From an uncultured Azohydromonas sp. (GTDB lineage Bacteria > Pseudomonadota > Gammaproteobacteria > Burkholderiales > Burkholderiaceae_C), in assembly GCF_937926365.1 (NCBI RefSeq), contig NZ_CALAOH010000141.1:1-33464 (forward strand): a stretch of DNA of 33,464 nucleotides, given 5' to 3'. The stretch's first letter is position 1; each line of letters opens with the position of its first letter. The translations under genes were made by a program, and so were the position numbers. Below, piece after piece: positions 22,827 through 30,295 of this stretch. Under the pieces are notes generated by a model. It was not told the DNA's origin and ran no database searches. It was given only the letters and a program-made list of their open reading frames with translations.

Positions 22827-24710
22827 TCATGCCGCCGTCGAGGCGGCTGCCGTGGCCGAAGGCGGCAGCGTCAGCGTCACGCAGCTGCCCGCGCCGGGCA
22901 CGGCGTCCACGCACACCTGCGCGCCGATGCGCGCCGCGCGCTCGCGCATGATGCGCAGCCCCACGTGCGTCTCGGCGCGCTCGGCCTCGGGCTCGAAGCC
23001 CTGGCCGTCGTCGCGCACCTCGAAGCGCCAGCCCGCGCTGTCGGCCGCCACCTCCACCCACACCTGCGAAGCGTGCGCATGCTTGCGCACGTTGGACAGC
23101 GCCTCCTGCACCACGTGCAGCACCTGCACCTGCACGTCCGGGTCCAGCGGCAGCCCGTGGCCGTCGATCTCCAGGTGCGTCTTCAGCCCCGTCTGGTGCT
23201 CGAACTTCTGCAGCGTGGTGCGCAGCGCGGGCTCGATGTGCTCGGCATTGGTCCGGGTGCGGAAGTGCACCAGCAGCTCGCGCACGTCGCCCATGCACTC
23301 GTTCACGCCCGTGTCGAGCTCGCCCAGCGTGCGCTCCACGCCCGCCTCGTCGCCGCGGCCGCGCGCCGCGCGCAGCAGCTGCACCTGGATCTTCAGGAAG
23401 GCCAGCGACTGCGCGATGGAGTCGTGCAGCTCGCGCGCGATGAAGCTGCGCTCCTCGGCCACCGCCGTCTCGCGCTCCAGCGCCGCGGCACGCAGGCCCT
23501 CCATGGCGCCGGCCAGGTGGCTGGCCAGCGCATCGAGCAGGCTGCGCTCCTCCGCGCCCAGCGCGACCTCGGCCCGGAAGAACAGGTCCACCTCGCCCAG
23601 CAGCCGCTGTTGCAGCCGCACCGGCACGCTCACCAGGGTCCTGAACCCTTCGCGCGCGCAGTGGCCCAGGGTGCGGTCGGCCGTGACGATGGGGATGACG
23701 CGCGTGCGCGCATCCATCGCCGACTGCCCGCACAGGCACTCGCCCGTGGCCACGCAGTGCTCGCCCTCGCTCAGCGCCTTGGGCAGCCCCGCGCCGGCCA
23801 GCAGCAGGTAGCGCTGGTTGGCCTCGTCGGACCAGCGGATGGCCACCGCATCGGCGTGCGCCAGGCGCCGCACCTTGGTGGCGAAGCCCTGCGCCATGCC
23901 GTCGAGCGTGTCGGCCCGCGCCAGCAGCGCGCTGACCTCGTACAGCGCCGCCAGCCGCCCGCGCTCCAGCTCCAGCGAGGCGGTCTTCTCGCGCACCTTG
24001 TCCTCCAGCGAGCGGTAGAGCGACTGCAGCGTCTGCGCCATGCGGTTGAAGCCCGCGGCCAGGCGGCCGAACTCGTCCATGCGCTGCACCTCCACGCGCG
24101 CGGCGAAGTCGGCCTGCTCCATGCGCTGCAGGCCGCGCTGCAGCCGCGCCAGCGGCTCCAGCACGAACAGGTAGCCGGTGTAGAGCAGCACCACCGCCGC
24201 GGCCAGCGCCAGGCCCAGCATGGCCAGCTGGTACAGGTGCAGGATGCTGGTGAAGCGCGCGAGCTGCAGCTCGATGGCGGCCACGAACAGGTCCACCGAG
24301 CGCACGAAGCTCTCGGCATCGGCGCGCACCGCCGCGGCTTCGGGCTGCGGCCCCTGCGCCCAGCGCGCATGCAGCCCCCGCCACTGCTGCACCACGTCGT
24401 GGAAGGCGGCCTTGGCCGCGTCGTTCCAGGGCACCAGCAGCGGACGCGACGGATCGCCCTGGGCCAGCAGGTCCAGGCTGTCCTGGAAGCGGTCGAACTG
24501 GGCCTGCACCTGCGCCGGCGGCACGTCGTGCAGCGAGGCCGCGAGGCGCCAGGTCTGCATGCGCATGCGCCCGGCCTCGTTGACGGCGGCGGCACCGCCT
24601 TCGAGCTGCCAGCTCACCCACAGCGTCAGCCCGATGGAGCCCAGGGCCAGCACCAGTACCGCGCTGCCGATGAACAGCAGCCTGCGCGCGAGGGTCCAGG
24701 GTGTTTTCAT
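22827..24710 (-). CDS. narX: Nitrate/nitrite sensor histidine kinase
   Basis: A 627-residue membrane sensor. Helix 1 (residues 11-33) is followed by a P-box at about 43-56 (VNEAGRMRMQTWRL), the periplasmic nitrate-binding helix of NarX/NarQ. After the four-helix periplasmic domain come helix 2 (about 163-186), a HAMP segment (about 187-240), a GAF-like central module containing Cys319, Cys325, Cys327 and Cys351, and a HisKA_3 dimerisation helix with His429 (ARELHDSIAQS). The HATPase domain follows (NVRKHAHA, RDDGQGFEPE, HVGLRIMRERA). It runs into narL with stop and start nearly touching. It is divergent from the cytochrome c gene across 186 bases. Confidence 0.94.
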   Translation of the reverse strand: MKTPWTLARRLLFIGSAVLVLALGSIGLTLWVSWQLEGGAAAVNEAGRMRMQTWRLAASLHDVPPAQVQAQFDRFQDSLDLLAQGDPSRPLLVPWNDAAKAAFHDVVQQWRGLHARWAQGPQPEAAAVRADAESFVRSVDLFVAAIELQLARFTSILHLYQLAMLGLALAAAVVLLYTGYLFVLEPLARLQRGLQRMEQADFAARVEVQRMDEFGRLAAGFNRMAQTLQSLYRSLEDKVREKTASLELERGRLAALYEVSALLARADTLDGMAQGFATKVRRLAHADAVAIRWSDEANQRYLLLAGAGLPKALSEGEHCVATGECLCGQSAMDARTRVIPIVTADRTLGHCAREGFRTLVSVPVRLQQRLLGEVDLFFRAEVALGAEERSLLDALASHLAGAMEGLRAAALERETAVAEERSFIARELHDSIAQSLAFLKIQVQLLRAARGRGDEAGVERTLGELDTGVNECMGDVRELLVHFRTRTNAEHIEPALRTTLQKFEHQTGLKTHLEIDGHGLPLDPDVQVQVLHVVQEALSNVRKHAHASQVWVEVAADSAGWRFEVRDDGQGFEPEAERAETHVGLRIMRERAARIGAQVCVDAVPGAGSCVTLTLPPSATAAASTAA

Positions 24711-24896
24711 GCGCGCACTCTAGGCGCGGCGGCATAACGACGCCTGCTTTTTCGTCAAGAGACCCCGCATCCCGCGAACACGCGATGCGCACCCCCCGCT
24801 CCCGGGATACCGCCCAGGGAACTCGCGCCTACGGTAGCCGCCCCGGCCCGTGCCGCGGCCGCTGCGCGAGCCGGAGCCGAGCGAAAGGATCGACCC

Positions 24897-25466
24897 ATGA
24901 AGCACACGACCTTTTCCCTGTCCTGTACGGCGCTGCTGTGCGCCCTGGCCGCCGGCACGGCGCCGGCGCTGGCCGCCGAGGCCAGGGGCGCGCCGGCCAA
25001 CGACCGCGTCGCCCAGGGCTTTCGCGTCGTGCCCAAGGGGGTGCACCTGAACATGGCCGGCCGCGACCGCAACCTCGTGGGGCTGGGCAGCTACCTCGTC
25101 AACGCCGCGGGCGCCTGCGTGGACTGCCACACCCACCCGACCTACCTGCCCGGCGGCGACCCCTTCCAGGGCCAGGACGAGCAGGTCAACTTCCAGCAAT
25201 ACCTCACCGGCGGGCGCCAGTTCGGGCCCGTCATCGTCTCGGCCAACCTGCGCCCGGACGGGCGCGGCCGGCCCGCGGGGCTGACGCTGTGGCAGTTCAT
25301 CAAGACCATGCGCACCGGCCACAACCCCAACGACCCGCCGGGCCAGCTCCTGCAGGTCATGCCCTGGCCGGTGTACGGCAAGCTGGTCGAGCAGGACTTG
25401 CGCGCCATCTACGAGTTCCTGCGCGCCCTGCCCTCGGCGCCGGACAACCCCAACCCGGGGCCGTGA
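24897..25466 (+). CDS. Periplasmic monohaem cytochrome c
   Basis: A 189-residue exported protein with a Sec signal peptide (to about ALAA, residue 27). One haem site is present: Cys74-Val-Asp-Cys77-His78. A likely axial Met155 lies in LQVMPWPVYG. The sequence between (YLTGGRQFGPVIVSANLRPD and LTLWQFIKTMRTGHNP) resembles the c-type cytochrome subunits of membrane dehydrogenases and stand-alone cytochromes with the same fold, but here only one haem is visible. It could donate electrons to or from a periplasmic dehydrogenase or oxidase. It is divergent from narX, which may be coincidental, and ends at a shared bidirectional terminator. Confidence 0.85.
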   Translation: MKHTTFSLSCTALLCALAAGTAPALAAEARGAPANDRVAQGFRVVPKGVHLNMAGRDRNLVGLGSYLVNAAGACVDCHTHPTYLPGGDPFQGQDEQVNFQQYLTGGRQFGPVIVSANLRPDGRGRPAGLTLWQFIKTMRTGHNPNDPPGQLLQVMPWPVYGKLVEQDLRAIYEFLRALPSAPDNPNPGP

Positions 25467-25487
25467 GGCGCACGGCCCCACGGGACT

Positions 25488-25516
25488 AAAAAAGCGCGGC
25501 CGGGCCGCGCTTTTTT
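25488..25516. terminator. Bidirectional intrinsic terminator
   Basis: GCGCGGC (25494-25500), loop CGG and GCCGCGC (25504-25510) form a perfect seven-base-pair hairpin flanked by six A (25488-25493) and six T (25511-25516). It works in both directions for the convergent cytochrome c gene and the MHS symporter gene. Confidence 0.93.
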
Positions 25517-25527
25517 CATGGGTGATA

Positions 25528-27225
25528 TCAGTCGGCCGCGTAGATGTCGCGGTCCTTGGTCTCGCGGATGAAGAGCATGCCGATCACGAAGGTCGCGCCC
25601 GCAACCACAATGGGGTACCACAGGCCGTTGTAGATGTTGCCCGTCTGCGCCACGATGGCGAAGGCCGTGGTGGGCAGCATCCCGCCGAACCAGCCGTTGC
25701 CGATGTGGTAGGGCAGGCTCATCGAGGTGTAGCGGATGCGCGTGGGGAACAGCTCCACCAGCGCCGCCGCGATGGGGCCGTAGACCATGGTGACGTAGAT
25801 CACCAGCAGCGTCAGGATCCCCACCACCAGCGGCTTGTTGATGCGCTCGGGGTCGGCCTTGGCCGGGTAGCCCGCGGCCCGCACGGCCTGCGTGAGTTCC
25901 TTCTTGAAGGCGTCCACGCGCGCCCGGCTGGGGGCGTCGAAGACATGGCCGCCGGGGGCCGGCGTGGCGTTGGGTGCGGCGAGGAGCCTGTCGCCGATCC
26001 TCACCGTCGCGGCGGTGCCGGGGGGGCCCTCCTCCACCGTGTAGTTCACGGCGCCTTGCGCCAGCGTGCGCTTGGCCAGGTCGCAGTCGCTGCGGAAGTC
26101 CACCTCGCGCGCGATGGGGCTGCCCTGGAAGCTGCAGCGCGCCGGGTCCACCGTGACGGTGATGGGCACGGCGTTCTGCGCCTGCGCCAGCGCCGGGTTG
26201 GCGGCCACGGTGAGGGCCTTGAACAGCGGGAAGTAGGTCAGCGCCGCCACCAGGCAGCCGGCCAGGATGATGGGCTTGCGCCCAATGCGGTCCGACAGCC
26301 AGCCGAAGACGACGAAGAAGGGCGTGCCCAGCAGCAGCGACAGCGCGATCAGGATGTTGGCCGTCTGCGCGTCCACCTTGAGCGCCTGCGTGAGGAAGAA
26401 CAGCGCGTAGAACTGGCCCGTGTACCACACCACCGCCTGGCCCGCCGTGAGGCCCACCAGCGCCAGGATCACGATCTTGAGGTTCTTCCAGCGGCCGAAG
26501 CTCTCCGACAGCGGCGCCTTGGAGCTGCGGCCCTCCTCCTTGATCTTCCTGAACGCGGGCGACTCGTTCAGCGACAGGCGGATCCACACGCTCACGGCCA
26601 GCAGCACGATCGACAGCAGGAAGGGAATGCGCCAGCCCCAGTCGGCGAACACCTCCTCGCCCATGGCCGTGCGCGTGCCCAGGATCACCACCAGGCTCAG
26701 GAACAGCCCCAGCGTGGCGGTGGTCTGGATCCAGGACGTGTAGGCGCCGCGCTTGCCGTGCGGCGCGTGCTCGGCCACGTAGGTGGCCGCGCCGCCGTAC
26801 TCCCCGCCCAGCGCCAGGCCCTGCAGCATCCGCAGCGCGATGAGCATCACGGGTGCCGCCACGCCCACGCTGGCGTAACTGGGCAGCACGCCCACGATGA
26901 AGGTGGACAGGCCCATGAGCAGGATCGTCACCAGGAAGGTGTACTTGCGCCCGATCATGTCCCCGAGCCGCCCGAACACCAGCGCGCCGAAGGGCCGCAC
27001 GATGAAGCCCGCGGCAAAGGCCAGCAGCGCGAAGATGAAAGCTGCGCCCGCATCCAGTCCGGAGAAGAACTGCTTGGCGATGATGGGCGCCAGCGCACCG
27101 TAGAGGTAGAAGTCGTACCACTCGAAGACGGTGCCCACGCTGGAGGCGAAGATGACTTTGCGCTCCTCGCGGGTCATGGGCGCCCTCGAGCGCGAAGGCT
27201 TGTACGCGCGGGCGGTACTGGCCAT
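25528..27225 (-). CDS. MHS-family MFS symporter with large extracytoplasmic insert
   Basis: A 565-residue transporter of the metabolite:H+ symporter family (ProP/ShiA/KgtP-like). Family motifs are FEWYDFYLYGALAP (34-47), RPFGALVFGRLGDMIGRK (77-94), LGGEYGGAATYVAEHAP (139-155) and SDRIGRKP (311-318). An insert of about 125 residues (338-464) interrupts the C-terminal half; it has two Cys (364 and 381) and is Ala/Pro-rich, so it is probably a periplasmic domain. The start at 27225 is set by AGGAGA upstream. The substrate is unclear; small carboxylates or osmolytes are typical. It is divergent from the sodium:solute symporter operon across a 319-base gap. Confidence 0.87.
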   Translation of the reverse strand: MASTARAYKPSRSRAPMTREERKVIFASSVGTVFEWYDFYLYGALAPIIAKQFFSGLDAGAAFIFALLAFAAGFIVRPFGALVFGRLGDMIGRKYTFLVTILLMGLSTFIVGVLPSYASVGVAAPVMLIALRMLQGLALGGEYGGAATYVAEHAPHGKRGAYTSWIQTTATLGLFLSLVVILGTRTAMGEEVFADWGWRIPFLLSIVLLAVSVWIRLSLNESPAFRKIKEEGRSSKAPLSESFGRWKNLKIVILALVGLTAGQAVVWYTGQFYALFFLTQALKVDAQTANILIALSLLLGTPFFVVFGWLSDRIGRKPIILAGCLVAALTYFPLFKALTVAANPALAQAQNAVPITVTVDPARCSFQGSPIAREVDFRSDCDLAKRTLAQGAVNYTVEEGPPGTAATVRIGDRLLAAPNATPAPGGHVFDAPSRARVDAFKKELTQAVRAAGYPAKADPERINKPLVVGILTLLVIYVTMVYGPIAAALVELFPTRIRYTSMSLPYHIGNGWFGGMLPTTAFAIVAQTGNIYNGLWYPIVVAGATFVIGMLFIRETKDRDIYAAD

Positions 27226-27544
27226 GGGGGCGGGTCTCCTGTGTTCCAAGGCCTCTGGCGGGCTGTCTGAGGGCCATCGTGGTGGAGCCGTCTGACGGCG
27301 GGCTTACTGACCAGGCGGCCCGGCCAGCCGGCGGGCCTCCCAGGATTTACCCGAGGAGCCCGGCGTTTTTTCGCAATGCGGAAAAAACAGGGCCTCTTCA
27401 GCCTCCCACGTAAGCAATCGTTCAGCTTGCCGTCAGGAAAGGGCCCAACCCTGGGCGGCGGTGGACGCGTTGGACGGCGGCACAGGCTGCCTTCGCGCCA
27501 CCACACAAAAAGCCTGTTCCATAACTGCATGAGGAGACAACGAA
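27226..27544. other. 319-base divergent intergenic region with leader-type hairpins
   Basis: No gene is supported. The region must hold the promoters of the MHS symporter (minus) and of the DUF4212 operon (plus). It contains a GC-rich hairpin with T6 (27327-27371), overlapping a second possible hairpin, GTTTTTT (27365-27371) with AAAAAAC (27382-27388). The ribosome-binding site GAGGAG precedes the GTG at 27545. No clear -35/-10 or sigma-54 element was found. Confidence 0.55.
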
Positions 27545-27799
27545 GTGCAACATGATTCAGCGGGCTACTGGAAGGCGACGCTCAGCCTTCTGTTCAAGGT
27601 ATTGGTGATCTGGTTCCTGGTGTCCTTCGGCGCCGGCATCCTGTTCGCGGACCTGCTCAACGGCATCCATCTCGGCGGCTACCCGCTGGGATTCTGGTTC
27701 GCCCAGCAGGGCTCGATCTACGTGTTCATCGCCCTGATCTTCTGGTACGCCAAGAAGATGGGCGACCTGGACCGCGAGTTCGACGTGCACGAGGACTGA
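27545..27799 (+). CDS. DUF4212 sodium:solute symporter small subunit
   Basis: An 84-residue protein with two membrane helices (about 13-35 and 48-70) and a charged C-terminal tail (KKMGDLDREFDVHED). It matches DUF4212/TIGR03647, the small partner found before VC_2705-type symporters. The GTG start is chosen because GAGGAG lies eight bases upstream. The stop is six bases before the large-subunit start, so the two are co-translated. Confidence 0.92.
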   Translation: MQHDSAGYWKATLSLLFKVLVIWFLVSFGAGILFADLLNGIHLGGYPLGFWFAQQGSIYVFIALIFWYAKKMGDLDREFDVHED

Positions 27800-27805
27800 A
27801 GCGCC

Positions 27806-29611
27806 ATGGAACTCCAGACCACCATCTACCTCGTCGTCGGCCTGAGCTTCGCGCTGTACATCGGCATCGCGATCTGGGCGCGCGCGGGCTCCACCAGCGA
27901 GTTCTACGCCGCCGGCGGCAGCGTGCATCCGGTGACCAACGGCATGGCCACCGCGGCCGACTGGATGAGCGCCGCATCGTTCATCTCCATGGCCGGCCTG
28001 ATCTCCAGCATGGGCTACGGCGGAGCCCTGTTCCTCATGGGCTGGACCGGCGGCTACGTGCTGCTGGCGATGCTGCTGGCGCCGTACCTGCGCAAGTTCG
28101 GCAAGTTCACCGTGCCGCAGTTCATCGGCGACCGCTTCTACTCCAAGAGCGCCAGCACGGTGGCCGTGCTCTGCCTGCTCACCGCCTCGATCACGTACAT
28201 CATCGGCCAGATGACGGGCGTGGGCGTGGCCTTCTCGCGCTTCCTGGGCGTGTCCAGCGATACCGGCATCTACGTCGGCATGGCCATCGTCTTCGCCTAC
28301 GCGGTGTTCGGCGGCATGAAGGGCATCACCTACACCCAGGTGGCGCAGTACATCGTGCTGATCCTGGCCTACACGATCCCGGCGATCTTCATCTCGCTGC
28401 AGCTCACGGGCAATCCGCTGCCGCAGCTGGGCCTGGGCGGCACCTACAGCGGCTCGGACGTGTCGCTGCTGCAGAAGCTCGACCAGGTGGTCACGGACCT
28501 GGGCTTCGGCCAGTACACCACCACCACCGCCGGCAGCACGCTCAACATGTTCATGTACACGCTGTCGCTGATGATCGGCACGGCCGGGCTGCCGCACGTG
28601 ATCATGCGCTTCTTCACCGTGCCCAGGGTCAAGGACGCGCGCTCCTCGGCGGGCTGGGCGCTGGTGTTCATCGCCCTCCTCTACACCACCGCGCCGGCCG
28701 TGGCCGCCATGGCCAAGCTCAACCTGCACGGCACGGTCAACACCGCCGTGACCAGCGGCGGCGACCTCTACGCCCCCGAGGCCAGCCTGCGCTACGAGGA
28801 GCGCCCGGACTGGATGAAGCGCTGGGAGCAGACCGGGCTGCTGAAGTTCGAGGACAAGAACGGCGACGGCCGCATCCAGTACTACAACGACAAGACCGCC
28901 AACGCCGATGCCAAGGCCAAGGCCTCGGCCGCGGGCTGGAACGGCAACGAGCTCACCGTCAACCCCGACATCATCGTGCTGGCCAATCCGGAGATCGCGC
29001 TGCTGCCCAACTGGGTGATCGCGCTGGTGGCCGCCGGCGGCCTGGCCGCGGCGCTGTCCACCGCCGCGGGACTGCTCATGGCCATCTCCGCGGCCGTCTC
29101 GCACGACCTGGTCAAGGGCGTGTTCGCGCCGGGCATCAGCGAGAAGGGCGAGCTGCTCACGGGCAAGATCGCCATGGCCGTGGCCATCGTGATCTCCGGC
29201 TGGCTGGGCCTGAACCCGCCGGGCTTCGCCGCGGGCACGGTGGCGCTGGCCTTCGGCATCGCGGCGAGCTCGCTGTTCCCGGCGATCATGATGGGCATCT
29301 TCAGCACGAAGATGAACAAGGAAGGCGCCATCGTGGGCATGCTCGCGGGCCTGTTCGTGACGCTGTTCTACGTGTTCGCGCACAAGGGCCTCTTCTTCGT
29401 CAAGGGCACCGAGTACGTGGACCTCATCGGCGGGCCCAACAGCTTCTTCGGCATCACGCCGGAGGCCTTCGGCGCGGTGGGCGCGCTGGTGAACTTCGTG
29501 GTGGCCTTTGCCGTTGACAAGGTAACCAAGGAGCCGCCGGTGCACATCCAGGCCATGGTCGAGGCCGTGCGCATCCCGCGCGGCGCCAAGGCGATCGACG
29601 GCGCTCACTGA
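27806..29611 (+). CDS. Cation:carboxylate symporter, VC_2705-type large subunit (SSS family)
   Basis: A 601-residue sodium:solute symporter with about 13 membrane helices. SSS landmarks are ADWMSAASFISMAGLISSMGYGG (51-73, in pieces), YIIGQMTGVGVAFSRFLG (131-148), VFGGMKGITYTQVAQYIVL (167-185) and LSTAAGLLMAISAAVSHDL (417-435). Residues about 310-395 form a hydrophilic loop with an EF-hand-like stretch from Asp350 to Asn361. Acetate permease ActP is a relative, and VC_2705-type members carry acetate or similar carboxylates. The small subunit lies immediately upstream. A GC-rich terminator-like hairpin follows at 29660, before the next gene. Confidence 0.92.
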   Translation: MELQTTIYLVVGLSFALYIGIAIWARAGSTSEFYAAGGSVHPVTNGMATAADWMSAASFISMAGLISSMGYGGALFLMGWTGGYVLLAMLLAPYLRKFGKFTVPQFIGDRFYSKSASTVAVLCLLTASITYIIGQMTGVGVAFSRFLGVSSDTGIYVGMAIVFAYAVFGGMKGITYTQVAQYIVLILAYTIPAIFISLQLTGNPLPQLGLGGTYSGSDVSLLQKLDQVVTDLGFGQYTTTTAGSTLNMFMYTLSLMIGTAGLPHVIMRFFTVPRVKDARSSAGWALVFIALLYTTAPAVAAMAKLNLHGTVNTAVTSGGDLYAPEASLRYEERPDWMKRWEQTGLLKFEDKNGDGRIQYYNDKTANADAKAKASAAGWNGNELTVNPDIIVLANPEIALLPNWVIALVAAGGLAAALSTAAGLLMAISAAVSHDLVKGVFAPGISEKGELLTGKIAMAVAIVISGWLGLNPPGFAAGTVALAFGIAASSLFPAIMMGIFSTKMNKEGAIVGMLAGLFVTLFYVFAHKGLFFVKGTEYVDLIGGPNSFFGITPEAFGAVGALVNFVVAFAVDKVTKEPPVHIQAMVEAVRIPRGAKAIDGAH

Positions 29612-29659
29612 GCGCCGCCACGGTCACCGTCCACGGCTGGCGGCGCACGCCGCCAGTCC

Positions 29660-29697
29660 GGGGCCCAGCCGGCGTGGCCTGCGGGGCCCCTTTTTGT
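29660..29697 (+). terminator. Possible intrinsic terminator or attenuator after the symporter gene
   Basis: GGGGCCC (29660-29666) pairs with GGGCCCC (29684-29690) around a 17-base loop and is followed by five T (29691-29695). It lies 49 bases after the symporter stop and immediately before the next gene (ATG at 29712). It would reduce transcription into the small membrane protein genes and the kinase. Confidence 0.6.
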
Positions 29698-29711
29698 TTC
29701 GGAGTCGTTCC

Positions 29712-30065
29712 ATGGCCCTCGATGTCGGCGTCGTCCTGACGTGGATCCTGTTTCTCGCGCTGTTCCCGATGGCCTTCTTCTGGCTGCGGCGGGCCTGGCG
29801 CATCCTGGTGCGGCGCGACTTCTCGGAGGTCGCGCTCAAGCACGGCGAGCCTCCGCCCGAGGCCTGGCGCTGGGCGCCCTACGAGATGGCGGTCAACGCC
29901 GTGGCCGGCACGGTGGTGGTGTGCGTGATCGTGGCCGTGGTGGCCGCCGGGCTGCGCTACGAGAGCTGGACCGCCATCGCCGGCACCACGGTCTGGTGCA
30001 AGTTCTTCTTCAGCTTCGCGCTGGGCCGGCACGCGCACGCCGCGGCAGCGCGCCGGCGCGCCTGA
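29712..30065 (+). CDS. Small membrane protein of unknown function (117 residues)
   Basis: Not recognised. It has an N-terminal membrane helix (VGVVLTWILFLALFPMAFFWLRRAWRIL, in pieces), a charged loop (VRRDFSEVALKHGEPPPEAWRWAPYEM), a second helix (AVNAVAGTVVVCVIVAVVAAGL), and a short amphipathic or re-entrant stretch (TTVWCKFFFSFALGRH) with a basic Ala/Arg tail. The ATG at 29712 is preceded by GGAG. Its place between the symporter and the kinase suggests an accessory role in transport or sensing. No similarity is claimed. Confidence 0.75.
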   Translation: MALDVGVVLTWILFLALFPMAFFWLRRAWRILVRRDFSEVALKHGEPPPEAWRWAPYEMAVNAVAGTVVVCVIVAVVAAGLRYESWTAIAGTTVWCKFFFSFALGRHAHAAAARRRA

Positions 30066-30084
30066 GCCGCGGCAGCCCGAGGCC

Positions 30085-30279
30085 ATGCGCACGAGGTTGC
30101 TGCAGCAACGTTTGCTGGGCCTGTTCGCGCTGGCGCTGCTGCTGCTGAACTTCCCGCTGCTGGCGCTGTGGGACCGCGACGTCCTGGTGCTGGGCCTGCC
30201 GCTGTTCCCCGCGGCGCTGTTCCTGCTGTGGGCGCTGCTGATCGCGCTGCTGGCGTGGCTGATGGAGCGCACGGACTGA
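30085..30279 (+). CDS. Small two-helix membrane protein (64 residues)
   Basis: Not recognised as a named family. Two Leu/Ala-rich membrane helices (LLGLFALALLLLNFPLLALW and LPLFPAALFLLWALLIALLAWLM) are joined by WDRDVLVLG and end in ERTD. It starts 19 bases after the preceding gene and stops 16 bases before the kinase, which fits a working member of the operon. It could be a small accessory subunit of the transporter-kinase that follows. High Leu/GC content makes false open frames likely here, so confidence is moderate. Confidence 0.68.
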   Translation: MRTRLLQQRLLGLFALALLLLNFPLLALWDRDVLVLGLPLFPAALFLLWALLIALLAWLMERTD

Positions 30280-30295
30280 TGCGGGGGCTGCGCCC

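Noticed and set aside
22497..24737. A plus-strand open frame of over 700 codons opposite narX
   Set aside because: No domain, and repetitive His/Leu/Arg composition; the minus strand carries a complete NarX.
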